From: Hominiventricola filiformis
Lineage (GTDB): Bacteria; Bacillota; Clostridia; Lachnospirales; Lachnospiraceae
DNA length: 64,000 nucleotides
Direction of reading: 5' to 3'
Assembly (NCBI RefSeq): GCF_020686965.1
Contig: NZ_JAJEPS010000007.1
Coordinates: forward strand, 1 to 64,000
In this document: in pieces, positions 26,649 to 34,160 of the stretch
Layout: every line of letters begins with the position of its first letter
Numbering within the stretch: the first letter of the stretch is position 1
Notes under the pieces: generated by a model
What the model saw: the letters and a program-made list of their open reading frames with translations, nothing else
What the model was told of the DNA's origin: nothing
Databases searched by the model: none
Translations under genes and position numbers: made by a program

Positions 26649-27149
26649 ATGCAGAAAAAAGAACTGCTGCAGCTGATCCGAAAAGCGAAGGCGAAGGATC
26701 CGGATGCATTTTCCAGTCTGATCTATTTCTATATGAAGGATCTGTACCGGGTGGCAATCTCAATTTTGATGAATGATGAGGACGCCGCTGATGCGATTCA
26801 GGATACAATTCTTGGATGCTGGGAAAAGCTGTATACATTAAAAGAGGAGAAGTATTTTAAAACCTGGATTACCAGAATTTTGATCAACCGTTGTTACGAT
26901 ATACGCAAAAAACAGCAGCGGATAACAGTCCTGGAGGGATACGAGGAGCCGTCGGCAGAAGACCAATATAACGTGGAATTGAAAGAAGCTTTAGGACAAT
27001 TGGATGAGAAATACCGGATTGTGTTGGTTCTTTATTACAGTGAAGGATATCAGACGGGCGAGATTGCAGAGTTTTTGGAGATTCCCAGAAGTACGGTTCA
27101 GACGAGGCTTCAGCGGGGACGGGAAAAACTGGAAGCTTATTATCGATGA
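26649..27149 (+). CDS. ECF-type RNA polymerase sigma factor
   Basis: A 166-residue sigma factor. Region 2 is at about 20-90 (FSSLIYFYMKDLYRVA, DEDAADAIQDTILGCWEKL, FKTWITRILINRCYD), region 4 at about 110-162 (LDEKYRIVLVLYYSEGYQTGEIAEFLEIPRSTVQTRLQRGREKL). There is no region 3, as usual for ECF factors. AAGGAGG precedes the start. The next gene is a DUF4179 membrane protein, the usual anti-sigma partner. CGTCTAATAG at 26615-26624 resembles an ECF -10 element and would allow self-regulation, though no clear -35 partner was found. Confidence 0.9.
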   Translation: MQKKELLQLIRKAKAKDPDAFSSLIYFYMKDLYRVAISILMNDEDAADAIQDTILGCWEKLYTLKEEKYFKTWITRILINRCYDIRKKQQRITVLEGYEEPSAEDQYNVELKEALGQLDEKYRIVLVLYYSEGYQTGEIAEFLEIPRSTVQTRLQRGREKLEAYYR

Positions 27150-27169
27150 TGTGGAAAGGAGTAGGGACA

Positions 27170-28357
27170 ATGAGAGAAGAAAAAAATGTTTTGAACAGTG
27201 ATGTGGAAATCCCGGAAGTGGTTTTGAAAAAAGCGGATGATGCGCTGGCACAGATCAGAGAAAGTACAAAACCGGTAAGAAAAGCAAAGAAAGAAGGTCG
27301 ATTCCAGGGTGGCTTCCGATATGCACAGGCGGCAGCCATTGCATGTGCAGTACTGGTTGGAGCGGGTGGGATTACCGTTACAGCAGCAGTTGTTCACCAT
27401 TTATGGAGTCGGGGCATGCAGGGAAATCTCCAGGCAACGGAAGAGCAGCAGAAAGACCTGGCAGAGCGGGGAATGGTGACACAGTTCGATCAGTCAGCCG
27501 CACAGGAGGAAGGATTGAACTTATCGTCCATGGAAGTGACTTCCGAAGGAATTACGGTAAAACCGATGGAACTCATCGCGGACGGCCATTTTGTGCATGC
27601 AGCGTTTCAGGTGTCTGGATATGATCTGGCAGATGGGGAAGAACCTTGCTTTGAAAATGTAGTGGTTTACACTGGTGAGGACGAAAATGCACAGGATGGC
27701 TGGGTCAATATGGGCGGCGGTTTTTATGATGGAATTGTTTCCAATAATAACGGAGAGCCGGTCTATGAAGATGGAACTCCGCTTGCAAGCGATGAAACTG
27801 GTAATATTGTAGAACATTATAAGGCGGCGGACGGAACGCTGGAATATGTGATGACGCTGTATAAGACCGATCCAGATGAGAGTCTTCTTGGACAGACGCT
27901 TCATGTCCACTTTGAAAATCTGGGAACGGTGGAGAAAACGGAATTTATGAACGGAATCGGCGGAACATGGGAATTTGATATTCCCGTCAGCGGAAAGGAC
28001 GCCGCAAAATCCTGTGAATTAAACACTGCGTTGGAAAATGTAAATGTGACCGTGCGTTCCGCAGCTATTTCACCGATTTCTATCCGGGTCGATTACGAAG
28101 TGACCGGTGAACTGCAGACACAGGAGGATGACAACGGACTTCCTAACGTTGGCGGAGTGGTATTAAAGGATGGAAGCAAAGTATTGTATCTGCTCAACGG
28201 AGGTCAGAGCGGCTATCAGAAAGGATCTGATACGCAGGCATATCTGCTTGCCACGTTTGACCGGGTCATTGATGTGGATCAGGTACAGTCATTGTTGTTC
28301 CGGCTTCATGCGGGAGATCAACCGGAAGAATATGTGACCGTGGATTTGCCACAGTAG
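27170..28357 (+). CDS. DUF4179 anti-sigma factor
   Basis: A 395-residue single-pass membrane protein. The cytoplasmic start (about 1-50) would hold the sigma factor, a membrane helix lies at about 52-72 (FRYAQAAAIACAVLVGAGGITVTAA region), and the outside DUF4179 domain follows (GLNLSSMEVTSEGITVKPMELIADG), with an immunoglobulin-like second half. It is the standard companion of ECF factors in Clostridia. The ATG at 27170 is chosen because AAAGGAG lies 9 bases upstream; a frame extension to 27146 overlaps the sigma gene. The signal sensed is unknown. Confidence 0.85.
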   Translation: MREEKNVLNSDVEIPEVVLKKADDALAQIRESTKPVRKAKKEGRFQGGFRYAQAAAIACAVLVGAGGITVTAAVVHHLWSRGMQGNLQATEEQQKDLAERGMVTQFDQSAAQEEGLNLSSMEVTSEGITVKPMELIADGHFVHAAFQVSGYDLADGEEPCFENVVVYTGEDENAQDGWVNMGGGFYDGIVSNNNGEPVYEDGTPLASDETGNIVEHYKAADGTLEYVMTLYKTDPDESLLGQTLHVHFENLGTVEKTEFMNGIGGTWEFDIPVSGKDAAKSCELNTALENVNVTVRSAAISPISIRVDYEVTGELQTQEDDNGLPNVGGVVLKDGSKVLYLLNGGQSGYQKGSDTQAYLLATFDRVIDVDQVQSLLFRLHAGDQPEEYVTVDLPQ

Positions 28358-28376
28358 TATGTGAAATGTCCCACGA

Positions 28377-28405
28377 TTGTATAAACAGAGCTGCTATAGT
28401 ATAAT
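28377..28405 (+). promoter_or_regulatory. Sigma-A-type promoter
   Basis: TTGTAT at 28377-28382 and TATAAT at 28400-28405 with 17-base spacing, 32 bases before the ATG at 28438. Confidence 0.7.
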
Positions 28406-28437
28406 CAACAGTAAGAACCTAGAAAGAGGGGATTTCA

Positions 28438-28757
28438 ATGAAGAGATTACTGATTCTTACTGGGGATGTGATCGGATTTTCCAACAGAGAAGAAAATCTG
28501 AAATTGTCCGATGCGGCGGTACAGCTGATGATTCGTACCTTTGAGGAGTTTGCGAAGCTGGAGAAATCGTTGATTCTGGAGGCAAATTTCCATAAAAGGG
28601 AATTACAGCAGCTTCAGGACATTGCAAAAACATATGATTATGAAGTGATGACGCTGGTGCTGGAGGCGGATCTTCATATTTTACATGAGAGATATATGAA
28701 CCGGATGAAGAACTGCTGCAAAAGATTGACTGTTTTATGAAGGAGCCAGCACGGTAA
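28438..28757 (+). pseudogene. Degraded P-loop kinase-like gene
   Basis: The frame starts MKRLLILTGDV, as expected for a nucleotide-binding kinase whose next residues should be a P-loop, but the loop is replaced by IGFSNREENLKLSDA, so about 20-30 residues appear deleted. The middle (FEEFAKLEKSLILEANFH, YEVMTLVLEADLHILHERYMNR) fits an AAA/kinase core. A frameshift then puts the ending CCKRLTVL in frame; the alternative frame gives a natural ending ELLQKIDCFMKEPAR with stop at 28755-28757. It has an intact promoter and GAAAGAGGGG ribosome site, so a product may be made but should be inactive. Confidence 0.6.
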
Positions 28758-29017
28758 ATGAAAGCAATGGGGATTGACATGACAACGATCAGCGGTGTTG
28801 TTCTTGATGTGGAAAAGAAGCATCCGTGATTCTCAAAAAAGCAAGGGCGCTTGTGGATGAACTGCTGGATTGCTGTCCGGATTGTGCGAGTATCGGTCTG
28901 ACCGGACAGATTTCGGTATTATCCGATCAGTTATTCGAAGGAAATGGAATCGAAGCCAGGCCATTTACCAGGAAGAAGCAGCCTGCGGGGCCGGGGCCGC
29001 TGTCAGCAGTGCATTAA
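28758..29017 (+). pseudogene. Remnant of an FGGY-family sugar kinase gene
   Basis: Begins directly after the stop of the preceding pseudogene. The first frame encodes MKAMGIDMTTISGVVLDVEK, the nucleotide-binding opening of FGGY kinases (GID-GTT-x-SGVV) with residues missing, and stops at 28829. A second frame at 28826 continues with KKARALVDELLDCCPDCASIGLTGQ, which matches the next segment of sedoheptulokinase-like proteins, then degenerates and stops at 29017. Most of the kinase is absent. Clearly non-functional. Confidence 0.6.
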
Positions 29018-29032
29018 AATGAATCCGAATAC

Positions 29033-29070
29033 AAAGCTGTAAAATTCTGCGTTGAATTTTACAGCTTTTT
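29033..29070 (+). terminator. Intrinsic terminator overlapping a promoter
   Basis: A perfect 15-base stem AAAGCTGTAAAATTC / GAATTTTACAGCTTT, 6-base loop and T-run. TTGAAT at 29052-29057 and TATAAT at 29076-29081 (18 bases apart) form a promoter for the next gene pair, with its -35 inside the hairpin. Confidence 0.85.
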
Positions 29071-29125
29071 GCGTATATAATAAAAGTAACAGAGAAATGT
29101 AAAAACGAGAAAGGAGTTGAAAAAT

Positions 29126-29374
29126 ATGCCTAATATTTTACCTGTATCTGATTTAAGAAATTATAATGAAGTTTTGAAAAATTGTCACAAAGGGGAACCG
29201 GTATATTTAACCAAGAATGGCAGAGGGCGTTTTGTGGTTATGGATATTGAAGATTATGAGCGTGATCGTGCAGAGAAAAAACTTTTGATGAAATTGCAGG
29301 AAGCAGAAGAAGCAGTGAAAGATGGGGAAGGTTGGCTGAACCTGGAAGAACTGAAAGCACTTATGGGGGAATAA
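29126..29374 (+). CDS. Phd/YefM-family antitoxin
   Basis: An 82-residue protein with the Phd/YefM N-terminus (ILPVSDLRNYNEVLKNCHKGEPVYLTKNG, then RFVVMDIEDYE) and a helical C-terminus that would wrap the toxin. Such proteins neutralise a RelE/ParE toxin and repress their own promoter. AAAGGAG nine bases upstream sets the start at 29126 rather than a TTG at 29117. The toxin gene starts 1 base after the stop. Confidence 0.88.
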   Translation: MPNILPVSDLRNYNEVLKNCHKGEPVYLTKNGRGRFVVMDIEDYERDRAEKKLLMKLQEAEEAVKDGEGWLNLEELKALMGE

Positions 29375-29375
29375 G

Positions 29376-29675
29376 ATGTTAAAACTGCGGATCAATCCGA
29401 TTGTCGCAAAGGATTTGAAAAATATTCGTGATTATATTGCTGAAGACAGTGAAACATACGCTGCAAAGACGATAAAAGCAATCTATGGTAAATTTGAAAA
29501 TCTTCAGATGTTTCCGGAAATAGGTTCGGATCTTTCAAAGAGGGTCAGTTTTCGGACAGACTATAAATATGCAGTATGGACAGACTATGTGATTATCTAT
29601 AAGGTAAACAGCGAGTATGTTGAGATTTACCGTGTAATGAATCGGTATCAGGATATTACAAGAATTTTTGAGTAA
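29376..29675 (+). CDS. RelE/ParE-family toxin
   Basis: A 99-residue protein with the compact RelE/ParE fold pattern: an N-terminal strand, paired helices (IVAKDLKNIRDYIAEDSETYAAKTIKAIY), a FPEIGSDLSKR turn, then strands ending DYVIIYKVNSEYVEIYRVMNRYQD. ParE-type members hit gyrase and RelE-type members cut ribosomal mRNA; the sequence does not settle which. It has intact length and is coupled to the antitoxin gene. Confidence 0.88.
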   Translation: MLKLRINPIVAKDLKNIRDYIAEDSETYAAKTIKAIYGKFENLQMFPEIGSDLSKRVSFRTDYKYAVWTDYVIIYKVNSEYVEIYRVMNRYQDITRIFE

Positions 29676-29765
29676 CATTGTGGCTGCGATACGACATTTA
29701 CAAATTTAACAGAGATAGAGAAATTTAAGTGATTATCAACAAAAACCATGGAAAGAGTGGAAAAT

Positions 29766-31442
29766 ATGAAAGAGATTAAATGTCCTAAATGTGGAGAAGT
29801 TTTTGCGGTTGATGAGTCTGGATATGCGCAAATTGTTCAACAAGTTCGGGATAAGGAATTTGATAAAGAACTTAAACAGAGAGAAAAAGATTTAGAAGAA
29901 ATAAAGAAAAAAGATTTAGAACTTATCAAAACGAAACAAAAAGATGAGTTTAATAAAGCTATTTCAACAAAAGATTTGCAGCTCGTAGAAAAGAATAAAT
30001 TAATTGAACAGTTAAAGGCACAAGTTGCGGGGGGTGAGACAGAAAAACAACTTGCTATAAGTGAAGCCATTAATAAAAAAGAACATGAACGAGAACTTGC
30101 GCTTGGAAAGAAAAATGATGAACTGGCAGATAAAGAGAAAAAGATAGCTTCACTTATAGCACAAATAGAAAATGGTAAGAATGAAAGAAAACTGGCAATT
30201 ACAGAAGCAGTTAATGTTAAAGAAAAAGAAATAGCACAGAAGATAGAAGAAATCAATAAATTAAAAGAAGCATTTTCTGCTAAGGAGCGAGAGAAAGATA
30301 GAGAGATTGAACAATTAAAGTCCCAAATTGAGGGAAGTGAAACAGTAAAGAAGTTAGCAATAAGCGAAGCAATTAATAAAAAAGATATAGAAAAACAAAA
30401 AATGTTAGAAAGCAAGCAAGAAGAATTGACAGAAAAAAACCGCATAATTGAAGCGTTAAAGGCAAAAATTGCAAATGGTGAAACTGCAAGAAAATTAGCG
30501 GTATCAGAGGCTGTTCAGAAAAAGGAAAAAGAAATTTCGGAAAGAGTAACAGAAATTACGGAGTTAAAGAGTCGATTATCCAGTAAAGATACGGAAAATC
30601 AACTGAAAGAACAATCTTTGCATAAAGAATATGAGGAAAAGTTAAAATTAAAGGACGAACAAATAGAGTATTATAAAGATTTTAAGGCACGACAGTCTAC
30701 TAAAATGATTGGAGAGAGTCTGGAACAGCATTGCTTAAATCAATTTAATTCTTTAAGAATGACGGCATTTCCAACAGCATATTTTGAAAAAGATAATGAT
30801 GCGAAAACAGGTAGTAAAGGAGACTTTATTTTTAGAGAAAATGTAGATGGAATGGAATTTATATCCATTATGTTTGAAATGAAAAATGAAATGGATGAAA
30901 CAGCGACAAAGCATAAGAATGAAGACTTTTTTAAAGAACTTGATCGTGATAGACGTGAAAAGAAATGTGAGTATGCGGTATTAGTATCACTGTTAGAGAT
31001 AGATAATGAATTATACAATAATGGTATTGTAGATGTCTCTTATAAATATGAGAAAATGTATGTTATCAGACCGCAATTTTTTATTCCAATGATTACATTA
31101 CTAAGAAATGCTGCATTAAATTCATTAAAATATCGGCAAGAATTAGAAGTAGCAAGACATCAACAAATAGATATTTCACGTTTTGAAGAAAATATGAATT
31201 TATTTAAAGAAGGATTTGCACGGAATTATAGAATTGCTAGTGATAAATTTAAAACAGCAATAGAGGAAATTGATAAGACGATTTCCCATTTACAAAAAAC
31301 GAAAGAGGCACTTCTTTCATCAGAAAATCAACTTAGATTGGCTAATAATAAAGCGGAAGATCTAAGTATAAAAAAATTGACGAAAGATGCACCAACTGTG
31401 AAAAAAATGTTTGATGAAGTAAACAGCGGAAGAGGGGAATGA
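29766..31442 (+). CDS. DUF2130 protein with coiled coil and nuclease-like domain
   Basis: A 558-residue cytoplasmic protein. It opens with a zinc site (CPKCGEVF, residues 5-12), then about 290 residues of coiled coil made of four similar units containing LKAQVAGGETEKQLAISEA-like segments. The C-terminal DUF2130 domain (about 310-450) includes KGDFIFREN and FEMKNE, a D...E-x-K pattern like PD-(D/E)XK nucleases; that role is inference. A short helical tail follows. Base use is clearly AT-richer than its neighbours, and it lies beside a toxin-antitoxin pair, so it looks acquired. The ATG at 29766 is chosen over one at 29748 on alignment with the zinc motif. Confidence 0.8.
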   Translation: MKEIKCPKCGEVFAVDESGYAQIVQQVRDKEFDKELKQREKDLEEIKKKDLELIKTKQKDEFNKAISTKDLQLVEKNKLIEQLKAQVAGGETEKQLAISEAINKKEHERELALGKKNDELADKEKKIASLIAQIENGKNERKLAITEAVNVKEKEIAQKIEEINKLKEAFSAKEREKDREIEQLKSQIEGSETVKKLAISEAINKKDIEKQKMLESKQEELTEKNRIIEALKAKIANGETARKLAVSEAVQKKEKEISERVTEITELKSRLSSKDTENQLKEQSLHKEYEEKLKLKDEQIEYYKDFKARQSTKMIGESLEQHCLNQFNSLRMTAFPTAYFEKDNDAKTGSKGDFIFRENVDGMEFISIMFEMKNEMDETATKHKNEDFFKELDRDRREKKCEYAVLVSLLEIDNELYNNGIVDVSYKYEKMYVIRPQFFIPMITLLRNAALNSLKYRQELEVARHQQIDISRFEENMNLFKEGFARNYRIASDKFKTAIEEIDKTISHLQKTKEALLSSENQLRLANNKAEDLSIKKLTKDAPTVKKMFDEVNSGRGE

Positions 31443-31448
31443 TGTGTC

Positions 31449-31514
31449 ATGACACATGAACAGTTTGAAAATGCAGCACAATACTGGAATAAAAAGGAAC
31501 AGGTTAAAATATGA
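31449..31514 (+). pseudogene. N-terminal stump, probably of a pyridoxamine-phosphate-oxidase-like gene
   Basis: A 21-codon frame, MTHEQFENAAQYWNKKEQVK, that ends by overlapping the next start (ATGA-type overlap). It resembles the opening of small flavin/pyridoxamine-oxidase-like proteins of Clostridia, but too little is left to be sure. It might alternatively act as a short leader coupling translation into the Nudix gene. Confidence 0.35.
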
Positions 31515-32089
31515 GTGCTAAAAACAGACAGGAATTATTAGATGAAATTGCGGCATATCATCCATTCAATGAGCAGGAAGAGCGGGACAAAAATCTGATC
31601 TTTCAGTGGATTGAGCAGCATGAGGATGCATTTTCAAGGGAAAATACAGTGGCACATGTAACTGCATCGGCCTGGATGGTAAATAAGGACAGAAGCAAGG
31701 TTTTGATGGTGTACCATAACATTTACAATTCCTGGTCCTGGCTGGGCGGCCATGCAGATGGTGAGACAGATCTGTTATCAGTGGCCATTCGTGAGGTAAA
31801 GGAAGAGGCTGGTATAGCACATGTACGGCCGGTATCGGAGAATATTTTTTCTCTGGAATCTTTAACGGTGGATGGACATGTAAAGAAGGAAAAGTATATA
31901 TCCAGCCACTTGCATCTGAATATTACCTACCTATTGGAAGCGGATTCAGAGGAAGATGTTCGGATAAAGGCAGATGAAAACAGCGGTGTGGCATGGTTTA
32001 CGCCGGAGGAAGCATTACAGAAATCCACGGAACCGTGGTTTGTGGAACGGGTCTATGGGAAACTGATTGAGAAAGTGAAAAGAATCTGA
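31511..32089 (+). CDS. Nudix hydrolase
   Basis: A 192-residue enzyme with a complete Nudix box (GHADGETDLLSVAIREVKEE then AGI, from about residue 79), the metal site that splits nucleoside diphosphates linked to another group. The N-terminal helix HPFNEQEERDKNLIFQWIEQ is typical of Clostridia members annotated broadly as Nudix hydrolases. Substrate unknown. The ribosome site is weak (AAAAGGAAC at 31493-31500), and the start overlaps a 21-codon frame, so coupling may help initiation. The following gene starts 15 bases after the stop. Confidence 0.88.
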   Translation: MSAKNRQELLDEIAAYHPFNEQEERDKNLIFQWIEQHEDAFSRENTVAHVTASAWMVNKDRSKVLMVYHNIYNSWSWLGGHADGETDLLSVAIREVKEEAGIAHVRPVSENIFSLESLTVDGHVKKEKYISSHLHLNITYLLEADSEEDVRIKADENSGVAWFTPEEALQKSTEPWFVERVYGKLIEKVKRI

Positions 32090-32104
32090 GGAGCAGATGC
32101 AGGG

Positions 32105-32722
32105 ATGAAAAAGGAGCTGGATTATTTTTCAATTGACGGAGTTCAGGGCGGAAGCCAGGACTGGATGAGTAATTTCCTGATGAAATTCGGAGGCTGTGCA
32201 GCACTGGCGGCATGTGATACCTGCATTTATCTGGCGGCAAAGCATGGATGGAAGCAGATATATCCTTATAATATAGCACATCTGTGCAGGGAGGACTATG
32301 ACCGGTTTGCCATGAAGATGAAGCCGTATCTGCGTCCGAGAATTGGCGGAGTAGATCGTCTGAGCCTCTATATAGAAGGATTTCAGCGGTATCTTGCAGA
32401 TGCGGGAGTGACAGATCTTTGCATAGAAGGACTGGAAGGACAGACACCTTACGAAAAAGCAGAAGAAGCGGTGGAAGCACAGATTCAGGCGGGATGGCCC
32501 ATTCCGTGTCTGACCTTGAAGCACAAGGAACCGGCATATGATGATTATGTGTGGCACTGGTATATGCTGACCGGCTATAAAAAGGAAGCGGGGCATTTCT
32601 CTGTAAAAGCGGTTACCTATGGTGGTGCAAGGTGGCTGGATTTTCATGGACTATGGGATACCGGATATGAGAAAAAAGGCGGTCTGATTCTCTATCGGGT
32701 TGCCGGAGCAAAGATGGCGTAG
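32105..32722 (+). CDS. Papain-like (C39-like) protein
   Basis: A 205-residue soluble protein. The GGCAALAACD motif near residue 37 carries a candidate catalytic Cys, and HWYMLTGYKKE near 158 a candidate His followed by a strand, as in C39-like cysteine peptidases and their inactive relatives. A tyrosine/proline-rich middle (KMKPYLRPRIGGVDRL) lies between them. There is no signal peptide. The assignment rests on motif spacing only. AGGAGCAGATGCAGGG lies before the ATG. Confidence 0.6.
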   Translation: MKKELDYFSIDGVQGGSQDWMSNFLMKFGGCAALAACDTCIYLAAKHGWKQIYPYNIAHLCREDYDRFAMKMKPYLRPRIGGVDRLSLYIEGFQRYLADAGVTDLCIEGLEGQTPYEKAEEAVEAQIQAGWPIPCLTLKHKEPAYDDYVWHWYMLTGYKKEAGHFSVKAVTYGGARWLDFHGLWDTGYEKKGGLILYRVAGAKMA

Positions 32723-32766
32723 TATACTTCATTTTATAAAATGAACAAGTGAATGGGAGAATGACC

Positions 32767-33609
32767 ATGATTAGAAAAAGACTTTTGATAGCGTTATCTA
32801 TGACCGTGTTGTTACTGATGGGCTGCAGCAAAGAGACGGTACCTTCAGAACCTGAATCAACAGAAAACGATGAAACCGTGGATGCAGTGACAGAGGTACC
32901 TGATGAAACCGAAAATATGGAAATAGCTGAAGTAGAAGAAGCAGAAGTTGCAGAAACGGTCGAACCGAAATATATCACCATAGATTTCAACGGAGTAACG
33001 GAAACTCATGCAGAGGGGGACTCGGTTACTCCGTTAAAGTGGAATATTTTATCAGAAGAGGATAACGGTATTGATTTTGCAGATGAATGGTATGCCAGCG
33101 AAAACCTGTCTCTTCCCATGATCGGCACAGATTGGAACAATTTTTCAGATGAAAACTATGAGTACCTGTGGGAAGGGGAAGATCTGTATATCTATGAAAA
33201 TGGAACAGGTAACTGTCTATATGTATTGCATTATCCGACCGATAAATGGTATGTGAACGGAAACAATGCTTATTTAAAAGATGGCATTTTTTATGGGGCG
33301 AGTGTGGCCAACGGTTATGCACAGCCGAATACCTGCTTTATGTTTGCCTATGATCTGAAAAATGAAAAGCTGCTGTGGAGAAGCGCAGACCAGTCTTATA
33401 ATTCCATGAATTTTGTGTTAGAAGGCGATGTTCTGATCTGCGGCTATGGATTTACCGCAGAGCCGGACTATCTCTATCAGATTAACCGAAATACAGGAGA
33501 AATCATTGACCGATTACTGCTGAAGAAGATGCCGGATCTCATTGTGGAGCAGGATGGAAAGCTGTATGTACATACTTACAGTTATAATTACGTCATTGAA
33601 ATCGAGTAG
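32767..33609 (+). CDS. Lipoprotein, possibly beta-propeller-like
   Basis: A 280-residue lipoprotein: signal peptide with lipobox LMGC near residue 19, acidic linker (AEVEEAEVAETVEP), then repeating strands such as EDLYIYENGTGNCLYVLHY, KLLWRSADQSYN, LICGYGFTAEPDYLYQINRNTGEIID and LYVHTYSYNYVIEIE that look like PQQ-type propeller blades. A GGGAG 7 bases upstream supports 32767 rather than a GTG at 32749. Role unknown. Transcription after it has no obvious terminator before the toxin locus. Confidence 0.65.
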   Translation: MIRKRLLIALSMTVLLLMGCSKETVPSEPESTENDETVDAVTEVPDETENMEIAEVEEAEVAETVEPKYITIDFNGVTETHAEGDSVTPLKWNILSEEDNGIDFADEWYASENLSLPMIGTDWNNFSDENYEYLWEGEDLYIYENGTGNCLYVLHYPTDKWYVNGNNAYLKDGIFYGASVANGYAQPNTCFMFAYDLKNEKLLWRSADQSYNSMNFVLEGDVLICGYGFTAEPDYLYQINRNTGEIIDRLLLKKMPDLIVEQDGKLYVHTYSYNYVIEIE

Positions 33610-33689
33610 ATTCGGGGAGTAGATAGTGAGGGCTTAGCCTGTGTTACAAAAAGTTGAATGAAATACAACAAATAGGCATTGCTCTGCAA

Positions 33690-33815
33690 TTGACATTTAT
33701 GTTAAGCCATGATAATATAATTACATAAAAAGAGTACTACCGATAGACGGTTAGCCTGATATATTGCTAAACAAAAATTGCCGCTTAGTTTTCCAGACTG
33801 GGGCGGCTATTTTTG
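33690..33815 (+). ncRNA. Candidate antitoxin RNA (RNA II) of a type I toxin-antitoxin locus, with promoter
   Basis: Near-ideal promoter: TTGACA 33690-33695 and TATAAT-like TAATAT 33713-33718 at 17-base spacing, giving an RNA of about 90 bases from about 33725. It contains AAGAGTACTACC and CGGTTAGCC, which also occur at the 5' end of the convergent toxin mRNA, and ends at the hairpin 33772-33815. It has no ORF of its own. Its hairpin loop (CTTAGTTTTCC) can pair with the toxin ribosome-site region (GGAAAGGAGGACTAAG), suggesting it blocks toxin translation. Confidence 0.6.
33772..33815. terminator. Bidirectional terminator of the type I locus
   Basis: Stem GCCGC (33780-33784) / GCGGC (33803-33807), flanked by an A-run on one side and a T-run on the other (AAAAAT / ATTTTT), so it works in both directions. 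The toxin stop codon lies within it. Confidence 0.75.
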
Positions 33816-33905
33816 TGTTTTATGATTATCCTTACCGAATGTGTATCCGATACTAAAGCAGGTTAAGCCGAAGCTTATTATTGCGATGAAATCTATAATA
33901 CTCAT
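33807..33905 (-). CDS. Small Fst/holin-like type I toxin
   Basis: A 32-residue hydrophobic peptide, MSIIDFIAIISFGLTCFSIG then YTFGKDNHKTQK: one membrane helix and a basic tail, like Fst-, TxpA- and Ldr-type toxins that damage the membrane. An ideal ribosome site AAGGAGG lies 9 bases before the ATG. The promoter on the minus strand has TATAAT (34026-34021) and TTGTAT (34049-34044) with 17-base spacing. The 5' leader of about 110 bases contains GGTTAGTCCTTCTCC, which can pair with the ribosome site GGAGGACTAAGCC and hide it, as in fst mRNA. A convergent RNA starts from 33725. The function is inferred from layout. Confidence 0.72.
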   Translation of the reverse strand: MSIIDFIAIISFGLTCFSIGYTFGKDNHKTQK

Positions 33906-34160
33906 TGGCTTAGTCCTCCTTTCCGATAAATTCCTTTACAGGTTTCTATGTAATCAGAGGATCACAGTCCCTCTGGAGAAGGACTAACCGCCTACCGTTG
34001 TTGGTAGCACTCTTGTTTAAATTATAGCAAATAGATAATGAAAATACAACTATTTGTGGACGATTGTCTAGGGGCCAATTACATATCGCTATGCTGACCG
34101 TAGCAGCAACCTGGCGGCAGAAGCAGTTGGAGTGGTGAAAGGTCAGTCCCTTTTAGTTTT

